NCBI GenBank assembly: GCA_044356825.1
Contig: JBIKVM010000185.1
Span: forward strand, 1-5,835
Reading direction: 5' to 3'
Length of the DNA stretch: 5,835 nucleotides
From: JAUREX01 sp044356825
Lineage (GTDB): Bacteria > Pseudomonadota > Alphaproteobacteria > Rhodobacterales > Rhodobacteraceae
The notes beneath the pieces are model-generated. The model worked only from the letters and a program-made list of their open reading frames with translations. It did not search any database and was not told the DNA's origin. Made by a program: the position numbers and the translations under genes. Positions 1-5,570 of the stretch are shown here, in pieces (position 1 is the first letter of the stretch; the number at the start of each line of letters is the position of its first letter).

Positions 1-54
1 CACCTTCTTCTTCATCACATCGCGCAGGCCGGGAATGGCGGGCTGTTTCGGCAT
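1..54 (-). CDS. IS5-family transposase, N-terminal fragment cut by the window edge
   Basis: The first 18 codons read MPKQPAIPGLRDVMKKKV on the minus strand. This opening is characteristic of a widespread group of IS5-family DDE transposases, in which it precedes the conserved TRRE...FLAEMD region. The catalytic domain lies outside the window, so intactness cannot be judged. The start at 54 is supported by a GAGGAG ribosome binding site eight bases upstream and by the match of the very first residues. The gene points away from the catabolic operon. Confidence 0.85.
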   Translation of the reverse strand, partial: MPKQPAIPGLRDVMKKKV

Positions 55-62
55 CGGCAGGG

Positions 63-68
63 CTCCTC
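63..68 (-). promoter_or_regulatory. Ribosome binding site of the IS5 transposase
   Basis: The minus strand reads GAGGAG, eight bases before the ATG at 54. It is a strong Shine-Dalgarno match and fixes the transposase start. Confidence 0.7.
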
Positions 69-110
69 GTCACGTCCCGGAAATCCTATCAGATCACGTC
101 AAAACGCGCA

Positions 111-127
111 GGTTTTTCAGACGTTCC
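111..127. repeat. Probable IS5-type terminal inverted repeat
   Basis: The plus strand reads GGTTTTTCAGACGTTCC, whose complement starts GGAACGTCTG. It lies about 70 bases before the transposase start and directly against CTAG. Its partner is off the left edge, so the exact repeat length is unknown. Confidence 0.55.
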
Positions 128-131
128 CTAG
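128..131. other. Probable IS5 target site CTAG
   Basis: CTAG immediately follows the inferred IS end. IS5-subgroup elements duplicate a four-base C/T-TA-A/G site, and CTAG is a rare tetramer in high-GC proteobacterial DNA, which adds weight. The second copy cannot be seen. Confidence 0.5.
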
Positions 132-644
132 GCCCTCTTGGCTGGTCCGGCGTGAAAGAGATGTGATGACGCTTTCCGCTGGCGAACTGAAGCTGATCGA
201 GTGCAAGCTCCTGTGGTTTTCGGCCCGGATGATTCATAATGCCAATCATCTTCGGCCAAAGACAGATGGAATAAGGGTCGGAGGACATCAGGCCTCCTGC
301 GCGTCGAAGGTCACGTTGATGACCGCGGTCTACGGCGCCATCCTGCGCCCCGAGGACCGGGTCGCAGTCAAGCCGCATGCCGGCCCGGTATTTCACGCCT
401 TCCAGTACCTGTACGGCAAGGCGGACTTGGCGCGGATGCAGAATTTTCGCGGTTTCGGCGGGGTGCAATCCTATCCGAGCCGGACAAAGGACGTGGACGA
501 CGTCGATTTCTCGACCGGATCGGTCGACCTGGGCGTCGCGGTCACAGCCTTTGCCGCCATCGTGCGGGACTATGTGCGCGCCAAAGACTGGAGCACAGTA
601 CCTGACGGGCGCATGGTCGCGCTGGTGGGCGACGCCGAACTGGA

Positions 645-660
645 CGAGGGCATCATCGCG
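645..660 (+). other. Deletion junction inside the E1-like gene
   Basis: Up to about 651 the frame encodes GDAELDEG, which in relatives continues into the Mg/thiamine-diphosphate loop and a NRQSLD-type segment. From about 652 it encodes IIAYRGNVATEAIAAA, which belongs to the C-terminal third of the protein. By family length, roughly 450-500 codons are missing. The frame is kept across the join. Confidence 0.7.
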
Positions 661-1066
661 TATCGCGGCAACGTCGCAACCGAAGCCATCGCCGCAGCGG
701 CGTTGCTGGCCGATGGGTGGCGCGATGTCGGTATTCTGGCCGTCACGTCGGCCGACCGGCTGAACGCGGGTTGGCAGGCGGCGCACACGGCGCGGATCAA
801 AGGCCGCGTGATGGAGGCGCATGTGGAGCAGCTTCTGGCCGGCATTCCGCGCGATGCGCCAATGGTCACAGTGATCGACGGGCACCCGGCGACGCTGTGT
901 TGGCTTGGATCGGTTCACGGGCACCGCGCAGCGGGGCTGGGGGTCGAACATTCCGGGCAGACCGGAACGGTTGGCGACCTTTACCGCCATTTTGGAGTCG
1001 ACCGGAACTCGATCCTGAAGGTGATTGCTAGCCTGAAGAAGGGCCGCACCTTGCGGGCGGTCGGAT

Positions 1067-1071
1067 GGGAG
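1067..1071 (+). promoter_or_regulatory. Ribosome binding site that decides the creatininase-family start
   Basis: GGGAG lies eight bases before the ATG at 1080. The alternative ATG at 1065 contains this motif's first base in its own start codon and has no good Shine-Dalgarno sequence before it. The site lies within the last codons of the E1-like frame (stop 1072-1074), so translation of the two is probably coupled. Confidence 0.65.
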
Positions 1072-1079
1072 TGACGAAC

Positions 1080-1895
1080 ATGCAAAGCCGGTTCTGGGCC
1101 GACTATTCCGCACGCGAGATTGCAGCCATGGACAAGGGGCGCCTGATTGCTATCCTGCCGGTCGGAGCCATCGAACAGCACGGACCGCATCTTCCCGTCT
1201 CGGTTGATCAGGCGATATTGGACGGCATCATCCGCGCCACCTTGCCGCTGATGCCGGGGGACCTGTCTGCGCTGTATCTGCCGACCTTGCCCATCGGCAA
1301 ATCCGACGAGCATTCGGACTATCCGGGCACATTGACCCTGTCGGCGGCAACTCTGATGGCGATGTGGGTCGATATCGGCGACAGTGTTGCCCGGGCAGGT
1401 GTTCGCAAGCTGATCCTGCTCAACTCGCATGGCGGCCAGATGGCGCCGATGGACATTGTGGTGCGCGAAATGCGCCGCCGTCACGGGATGATCGCCGTTG
1501 CGGCAAGCTGGTTCGCCATGGGCCTGCCCGAAGGGCTGTTTTCGTCCCAGGAAGGCCGCGTTGGTATTCACGCCGGGGATATGGAAACCTCGGTCATGCT
1601 GGCGCTTGATCCTGACCTGGTACGAATGGACCATGCGCGCGACTTTCAGCCGCTGGCGGCGCAGCTTGCGGCAGAGAACCGACATCTGGGTCTTGGGCCA
1701 GCGGGCAAGCTGGGTTGGCTGGCGCAGGACCAGCACCCGTTGGGAGCCTGTGGCAACGCGGCCAATGCGACGGCCGAGAAGGGCCGTCAGGTCATTGCCC
1801 ATGCCGCCGCCCAGATCGTGACACTGCTGCAAGAGGTGGATCGTTTGCCCCTCTCCACCCTGTCCAACCCTACCGACCTGGTTGCCCTTCGATGA
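1080..1895 (+). CDS. Creatininase-family amidohydrolase
   Basis: A 271-residue cytosolic hydrolase of the creatininase family (PF02633), close to the usual 240-270 residues. Members hydrolyse cyclic or linear amide-like C-N bonds with a two-metal centre; the family includes creatinine amidohydrolase, formamidopyrimidine hydrolases (ArfB type) and MftE. Seen here: PVGAIEQHGPHLP at 27-39 followed by D43, giving the expected metal ligands E32, H34 and D43; SDEHSDYPGTLTL at 75-87; NSHGGQ at 115-120; and HAGDMETS at 164-171. Classical creatininase has NGHYEN at the second motif, whose Glu binds metal; this protein has the NxHGG form of the broader family plus the HAGxxET motif, so creatinine is not the safe assumption. 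The start is set by GGGAG at 1067-1071. The last codon and stop overlap the next gene by four bases (ATGA). Family assignment is firm; substrate is unknown. Confidence 0.9.
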   Translation: MQSRFWADYSAREIAAMDKGRLIAILPVGAIEQHGPHLPVSVDQAILDGIIRATLPLMPGDLSALYLPTLPIGKSDEHSDYPGTLTLSAATLMAMWVDIGDSVARAGVRKLILLNSHGGQMAPMDIVVREMRRRHGMIAVAASWFAMGLPEGLFSSQEGRVGIHAGDMETSVMLALDPDLVRMDHARDFQPLAAQLAAENRHLGLGPAGKLGWLAQDQHPLGACGNAANATAEKGRQVIAHAAAQIVTLLQEVDRLPLSTLSNPTDLVALR

Positions 1896-3052
1896 ACGCA
1901 CTTTCTGCCCTGAACTTGAACGGCCAAACGGTCGAGATCACGCTTCAGGGCGCAAGGATTGCCACCGTCACCCCTGTTGCGGGTCCCGCACGGGCCACAA
2001 TCATCCCCCTTCCGGTCGAACCGCATGTCCACCTTGACAAGGCCTATACCGCCCACCGCGCCCCCAGGAGCGAGCCGGGTCTTTTCGGCGCAATTGCAGC
2101 GATGGACCTGGACAAGCGCCACTGGACTGCGGATGACCTGCGCACCCGCATCCACCGGGGCCTGTCCGAAGCGCATGCCGCAGGCATCCGCGCCCTTCGC
2201 AGCCATGTCGATTGGTCCGGCACCGCCGTGCCTCTGGCATGGGAGGTGATGGGCGAAGCAGCTGCCGACTGGTCCGACCGTCTGACCCTGCAGCGCGCGA
2301 GCCTGACCGCGCTGGACGACTTTTCCGATGTGACCACCGCCCAGACCATCGCCGCGCAGGTCGCAGGGGATGGGGGGGTTCTTGGCGCCTTCATCTACCG
2401 CCATGCCGAGGTCGAGGCCCGGCTGCGTCTGATCTTCGATCTGGCCGAGGCCCATGACCTCTGCCTTGATTTCCATGTGGACGAGGGCCTTGACCCCGAG
2501 GCCCGTGCGCTGGATGCCATCATTGCCGAAACAGCGCGGCGCTTGTTTGGCGGGCGGGTGCTGTGCGGCCACGCCTGCTCGCTGTCGATCCGCGCTGCGG
2601 ATGATCTGACCCGCACCGCCGCCGCCGCCGCAAGGGCCGGTGTCGCGCTGACGATCCAGCCCACGGCAAACCTTTACCTGCAGGACATGGCGCATGGCCG
2701 CATGCCACGCCTGCGCGGCCTTGCCCCCGCGCAGGAACTGCGGGTGGCGGGCGTGCAGGTGATGCTGGGCACGGACAATGTGCGCGACCCCTTCGTGCCC
2801 TTCGGTGCCATCGATCCCCTGGAAACCCTGCGCCTAGCCTGGATCGGAGGCCAGATGACGCCCGAGGACTGGCTGGACGCAATTGCCGATGTCCCGGCCC
2901 GTGCCCTGGGTCTGACGCCATCCCGCATCGCCCCGGGCGAGCCTGCCGATTTTCTTATCCTGCCCGCCCCTACCCTCTCCGAGGCACTCTCCCGTCCTGG
3001 TGTCCCACGCCAGGTCTGGCGGCAGGGCTCCCCATTAGCCGGAAAGGCCTGA
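1892..3052 (+). CDS. Cytosine deaminase/AtzC-like metal-dependent amidohydrolase
   Basis: A 386-residue TIM-barrel amidohydrolase of the cytosine deaminase-like subfamily, which removes amino or alkylamino groups from, or opens, nitrogen heterocycles. Metal-site residues are all present: EPHVHLDKAY with H45 and H47, RSHVDW at 103-108, HVDEG with H195 and E198, GHACS with H227, and GTDNVRDPFVPFG with D295. The last motif resembles AtzC (N-isopropylammelide hydrolase) more than E. coli CodA. In CodA, the substrate-holding Gln156 sits in a FPQEG segment; the matching stretch here is about ASLTA at 136-140, without Gln. The substrate is therefore probably not cytosine. The ATG at 1892 overlaps the upstream stop by four bases and has only a weak ribosome binding site, indicating coupled translation. 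The frame is open further upstream, but that part lies inside the creatininase gene and does not match the family. Confidence 0.88.
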   Translation: MNALSALNLNGQTVEITLQGARIATVTPVAGPARATIIPLPVEPHVHLDKAYTAHRAPRSEPGLFGAIAAMDLDKRHWTADDLRTRIHRGLSEAHAAGIRALRSHVDWSGTAVPLAWEVMGEAAADWSDRLTLQRASLTALDDFSDVTTAQTIAAQVAGDGGVLGAFIYRHAEVEARLRLIFDLAEAHDLCLDFHVDEGLDPEARALDAIIAETARRLFGGRVLCGHACSLSIRAADDLTRTAAAAARAGVALTIQPTANLYLQDMAHGRMPRLRGLAPAQELRVAGVQVMLGTDNVRDPFVPFGAIDPLETLRLAWIGGQMTPEDWLDAIADVPARALGLTPSRIAPGEPADFLILPAPTLSEALSRPGVPRQVWRQGSPLAGKA

Positions 3053-3055
3053 GCC

Positions 3056-4420
3056 ATGCCCGCATCCGCCGAAACCCTTGCCGCCTTCCGTGCAGCCATT
3101 GGCGACATTCCCTCCTATCAGGACGAAAAGCTCCTTCAGGCCAAGTCACGCGACTACTACTGGTACTCGCCCATCCTGAAGGCTGATCTCGACCGCCATT
3201 CCGGCCAGATCCTGGTTCAACCCAGATCCGAGGCCGAGGTGATCGCCATCGCTTCAGCCTGTGCCCGCCTGCGTATCCCCCTGACACTCCGGGGCGGCGG
3301 AACCTGCAACTACGGCCAATGCGTGCCCTTGGAGGGCGGCGTGATCGTCGAAATGACCAAGCTGGACCGCGTGCTCGAGATCACGCCGGGCCGCGTGGTC
3401 TGCGAAGCCGGCGCGCGCATCGAGAGGGTGGAAAAGGCCGTGGCCCAGACGGGCCAGATGCTGACCATGTTCCCCTCGACCAAGAAACTTGCAACGATGG
3501 CGGGCTTCATCGCCGGCGGCTCGGGGGGGATCGGCTCGCTCAGGCATGGTGTTCTGCGCGACAATGGCAATGTCAGCTACATCCGCGTCGTCACGGTCGA
3601 GCCCGCGCCGAAAGTGGTCGAACTGCGTGACGGCGACATCCAACTTGTCCAGCACGCCTATGGCACAAACGGGATCATCACTGCGCTGGATTTCCGCCTG
3701 CGCCCAAGCACGGATTGGCGCCATGTCATTGCCCTGTTCGACGGCTACGAACCAACGCTCCGCGCAGCCTTGTCTGCCCAGGGGGCGGGGCTCGACAGCT
3801 ATCTCCTTTCGGTCGTAGAACGGCGCTTCGCAAGGTTCTATCGCCGGTTGGATGGCATCTTCCCCGCTGACCGTGACGCGGTCTTTGCCATGGTCGCGCC
3901 CGAAGCGATGGCCGCCTTCACGGCGCTGGTCACCCAGGCCGGGGGGCACATCGCACTGGACAAGTCCCTGGCCCAAATCGAGGCGGCGAAACTGCCACCT
4001 GCCTGGGAATGCGGCTGGAACCACACCACCCTTCAGGCGCTGAAACATGAGCCGGGGCAATGGACTTATTCCCAAGTCGCCTATCCCCAGCCCTTTGACC
4101 CCGCTCTTGTTCCACGTCAGATGGCCCGCACCGGGGACGAGGTCTATTGGCACCACGAGATCGCCATGATGAACGGCCTTCTGCAGGTCTTTGCCATCCC
4201 GCTGGTCCGCTGGACAACCGAAGCCCGCGCGCGCGCCCTGAATGCCGAGATCGAGACGCTGGATGGCTGCACGATCTTCGACCCCCATGCAGTGACTATC
4301 GAGGACGGCGGCATGAAGGCCATCGACCGCTCGCAAATCGACTTCAAGCGCCGCGCTGACCCCCGTGGCCTGATGAACCCGGGCAAGACGCGGGGCTGGA
4401 CCCAAGGCATGGCGGATTGA
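3056..4420 (+). CDS. FAD-linked oxidoreductase (FAD_binding_4, GlcD/VAO-type)
   Basis: A 454-residue flavoprotein oxidase or dehydrogenase. The N-terminal FAD-binding domain covers about residues 50-217: LVQPRSEAEV at 53-62, the pyrophosphate-binding loop LRGGGTCNYGQCVPLEGG at 78-95, TKLDRVLEI at 101-109, the glycine-rich MAGFIAGGSGGIGSLRHG at 148-165 and YGTNGIIT at 202-209. The C-terminus carries DPRGLMNPGK at 435-444, the closing motif common to this superfamily. No signal peptide or membrane segment is visible, and the His/Cys signatures of known covalent-FAD members are not evident, although Cys84 and Cys89 lie in the FAD loop. The start is backed by GGAAAGG at 3041-3047, eight bases upstream. 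Beside two amidohydrolases and a RidA-like protein it may oxidise an amine or hydroxy acid released by hydrolysis. The substrate class is inference; the fold is not in doubt. Confidence 0.85.
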   Translation: MPASAETLAAFRAAIGDIPSYQDEKLLQAKSRDYYWYSPILKADLDRHSGQILVQPRSEAEVIAIASACARLRIPLTLRGGGTCNYGQCVPLEGGVIVEMTKLDRVLEITPGRVVCEAGARIERVEKAVAQTGQMLTMFPSTKKLATMAGFIAGGSGGIGSLRHGVLRDNGNVSYIRVVTVEPAPKVVELRDGDIQLVQHAYGTNGIITALDFRLRPSTDWRHVIALFDGYEPTLRAALSAQGAGLDSYLLSVVERRFARFYRRLDGIFPADRDAVFAMVAPEAMAAFTALVTQAGGHIALDKSLAQIEAAKLPPAWECGWNHTTLQALKHEPGQWTYSQVAYPQPFDPALVPRQMARTGDEVYWHHEIAMMNGLLQVFAIPLVRWTTEARARALNAEIETLDGCTIFDPHAVTIEDGGMKAIDRSQIDFKRRADPRGLMNPGKTRGWTQGMAD

Positions 4421-4421
4421 A

Positions 4422-5015
4422 ATGCGCGTTCTGGTGATCTTCTGCCATCCCTGCGAGGACAGCTTCAACGCGGCTATCTATCGCGTCGCGCTGGCGGCGC
4501 TCACAGAAAGCGGGCACGAGATCCGGGCCCATGACCTTTACGCCGAAGGCTTCCAGCCCATCATGACTAGGGAAGAACGGCAAAGCTACATGACCACGAC
4601 CGAGCCGCTTCTGTCACGTACCGCCGAATATGCCGCCGATCTGCGCTGGTGCGAGTCGCTGATCGTCATCTACCCGACCTGGTATTACGGCCCACCCGCC
4701 ATGCTGAAAGGCTGGCTGGAATGCGTCTTCCTGCCGGGCGTTTCATTTTCGGTCTCGGAGGATTCGGGCAAGCTGGCGAAACTGCTCTTGACCAATGTCC
4801 GGCGCTTTGTCGGCATCACCACCTCGGGCAGTCCGTGGTGGTGGTTGAAGGTCATTGGCGATCCGGGCCGAAAACTCTGGACAAGGGGCCTGTTCATGCG
4901 CTGGATCACTGGAACACGCTCGGACTGGTTGCAGCTTTACGACATGAACCACACCACCGACGCCAGTCGCGCCGCCTTTCTCCTGAAGGTGGACCGCACC
5001 CTGCGCGAACTTTAG
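4422..5015 (+). CDS. Flavodoxin-fold NAD(P)H dehydrogenase (quinone)-type oxidoreductase
   Basis: A 197-residue flavodoxin-like protein (PF02525; NQO1/MdaB/KefF relatives) that would move electrons from NAD(P)H through bound flavin to a quinone or other acceptor. The flavin phosphate-binding start is VFCHP-like (VLVIFCHPCEDSFNAA at 3-18). The isoalloxazine-contact motif is YPTWYYGPPAMLKGWLE at 84-100, followed by VFLPGVSF at 102-109. A TTSGSPWWWLK segment at 133-143 takes the place of the usual glycine-rich loop. Length fits the family. It starts one base after the FAD oxidoreductase stop, with GGCGGA (4411-4416) as a modest ribosome binding site, so it is probably co-translated with it and could reduce its flavin or a product. 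Aromatic residues around 139-161 are unusually dense. Family is secure; partner and substrate are not known. Confidence 0.85.
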   Translation: MRVLVIFCHPCEDSFNAAIYRVALAALTESGHEIRAHDLYAEGFQPIMTREERQSYMTTTEPLLSRTAEYAADLRWCESLIVIYPTWYYGPPAMLKGWLECVFLPGVSFSVSEDSGKLAKLLLTNVRRFVGITTSGSPWWWLKVIGDPGRKLWTRGLFMRWITGTRSDWLQLYDMNHTTDASRAAFLLKVDRTLREL

Positions 5016-5023
5016 GAAGCCAG

Positions 5024-5485
5024 ATGCCCGATCCAGCCGCCATACCCCTCGCCCGCTATTCCGCCTGGACGCGCCAGGGCGATTTCATATTTCTCTCGGG
5101 CATCATCGCCGTGGATCCTGCACAGGGTAGGATCATTCGTAGTTATGACGATCTGCCCGAAGGTATCGCCGACCGCATTGGCCGCTCGGGCGAATTCAGC
5201 GTCGATGCCAAGGACGGCCCGATCATCGCTCAAAGCTGGTATGTGCTGGACAAGATCCGCGCCACCATGGCGGAAGCTGGTGGAAGCATGGCCGACGTTT
5301 TCAAATTGGTGCAATATTTCCGGAATTTGAGTGACTTTCCCCGCTACAATGCAGTGCGGAAAACGTTCTTCCCAGATACACTACCGGTTTCCACCGTTGT
5401 CGAGGTCAGTGCAATGCTGCCCAGCAACGAGATCTTGATCGAAGTCGAGGCAACCGCCTTTGTTCGAGAACCGCACTCGTTTTGA
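5024..5485 (+). CDS. RidA-family (YjgF/YER057c/UK114) protein lacking the catalytic arginine
   Basis: A 153-residue Rid-fold protein, longer than the usual 125-130 because of an insertion around 33-66 (GRIIRSYDDLPEGI and following). Family features are the GDFIFLSGIIAVDP strand at 19-32, the helix around 67-86, DVFKLVQYFRNLSDFPRYNAV at 91-111 (in two parts) and the closing strands VVEVSAML at 125-132 and ILIEVEATAF at 137-146. RidA hydrolyses enamine/imine intermediates using Arg105, found in a PARS/T motif; here the motif is PVST with Ser123, so 2-aminoacrylate deaminase activity is unlikely and it belongs to an Arg-less subgroup. It may act on another imine or bind a ligand. AGGAAG (5014-5019) overlaps the upstream stop and supports the ATG at 5024. 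The frame is open upstream only through the flavodoxin-fold gene. Last gene of the operon. Confidence 0.87.
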   Translation: MPDPAAIPLARYSAWTRQGDFIFLSGIIAVDPAQGRIIRSYDDLPEGIADRIGRSGEFSVDAKDGPIIAQSWYVLDKIRATMAEAGGSMADVFKLVQYFRNLSDFPRYNAVRKTFFPDTLPVSTVVEVSAMLPSNEILIEVEATAFVREPHSF

Positions 5486-5570
5486 GATACCAAGGGCTCT
5501 GATGATGTGACCGCCCTCCGACGGCATCGATGTGCCAAGGTGGGTCTGCGAGGATCCACATGGGATGCTC
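5486..5570. other. Short spacer between the operon and the IS3-type element
   Basis: No convincing gene is seen. A weak hairpin (GGCA-TCGATG-TGCC at 5523-5536) has only four pairs and no following T run, so it is not called a terminator. Part or all of the stretch from about 5500 may belong to the insertion sequence, whose edge is unresolved. Confidence 0.5.

Larger units (their letters stand above)
1..127 (-). mobile_element. IS5-family insertion sequence, one end (continues left of the window)
   Basis: This is the 5' end of an insertion sequence read on the minus strand. It holds the first 18 codons of a transposase, a 73-base leader and a terminal sequence at 111-127. The outer edge is placed at 127 because the minus strand there starts GGAACGTCTGAAAAACC, resembling the IS5 terminal repeat (which starts GGAAGGTGCGAA), and because the next four plus-strand bases are CTAG, matching the CTAR target of the IS5 subgroup. 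The other end and the second copy of the target site are outside the window, so the edge is inferred from one end only. The element sits about 40 bases upstream of the operon's first reading frame and probably separates it from its original upstream sequence. Confidence 0.75.
166..1074 (+). pseudogene. Internally deleted pyruvate dehydrogenase E1/transketolase-like gene, still an open frame
   Basis: Residues 1-162 match the N-terminus of the large thiamine-diphosphate-dependent E1-like transketolases (homodimeric 2-oxoacid dehydrogenase E1, MdeB/AceE-like): HNANHLRPKTDG at 24-35, VGGHQAS at 38-44, KPHAGPVFHA at 69-78, QSYPSRTKD at 101-109 and the cofactor-site start VGDAELDEG at 154-162. The next residues jump to the family's C-terminal domain: VTSADRLNAGW at 193-203, IDGHPATLCWLG at 237-248 and VEHSGQTG at 260-267. 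Full-length relatives have about 780-890 residues; this has 302. The rest of the cofactor site and the whole pyrimidine-binding domain are missing, so E1 activity is very unlikely. The join lies near 645-660 and is in frame. The ATG at 166 is preferred over the GTG at 163 because AAAGAG (155-160) is five bases upstream of it. The stop overlaps the ribosome binding site of the next gene. A deliberately short new protein is possible but less likely. Confidence 0.8.
166..5485 (+). other. Putative catabolic operon of six co-directional frames
   Basis: Spacings between consecutive frames are 5 bases, a 4-base overlap, 3, 1 and 8 bases. No gap is large enough for an internal promoter or terminator. 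The order is E1-like remnant, creatininase-like, deaminase-like, FAD oxidoreductase, flavin reductase, RidA-like. No promoter could be identified between the IS5 edge (127) and the first start, so transcription may come from the IS or from a promoter disrupted by it. Confidence 0.8.

Noticed and set aside
81..127. Sigma-70 promoter inside the IS5 end
   Set aside because: TTGACG and TAGGAT-like boxes occur on the minus strand but are only eight bases apart, and no correctly spaced pair was found in either direction.
94..1113. Long open frame on the minus strand opposite the E1-like gene
   Set aside because: Its product is rich in Arg, His, Asp and Gln with no recognisable family, and it lies opposite a strand with clear E1 motifs. 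It is a high-GC antisense shadow.
1715..1891. N-terminal extension of the deaminase-like protein
   Set aside because: The extension lies within the creatininase-family gene, its residues match nothing in the family, and the ATGA overlap at 1892 gives a better start.
1787..2695. 302-codon minus-strand open frame opposite the deaminase-like gene
   Set aside because: Composition and lack of motifs mark it as an antisense shadow of the amidohydrolase.
3254..4468. 404-codon minus-strand open frame opposite the FAD oxidoreductase
   Set aside because: It mirrors the codon structure of the real gene. It has no family motif or supported start, and it runs across a gene boundary.
4649..5023. N-terminal extension of the RidA-like protein, or a fusion
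   Set aside because: The upstream part of the frame is an off-frame reading of the flavodoxin-fold gene. The ATG at 5024 has a good ribosome binding site.
5523..5536. Hairpin after the operon as a rho-independent terminator
   Set aside because: Only four base pairs, with no T tract after it.
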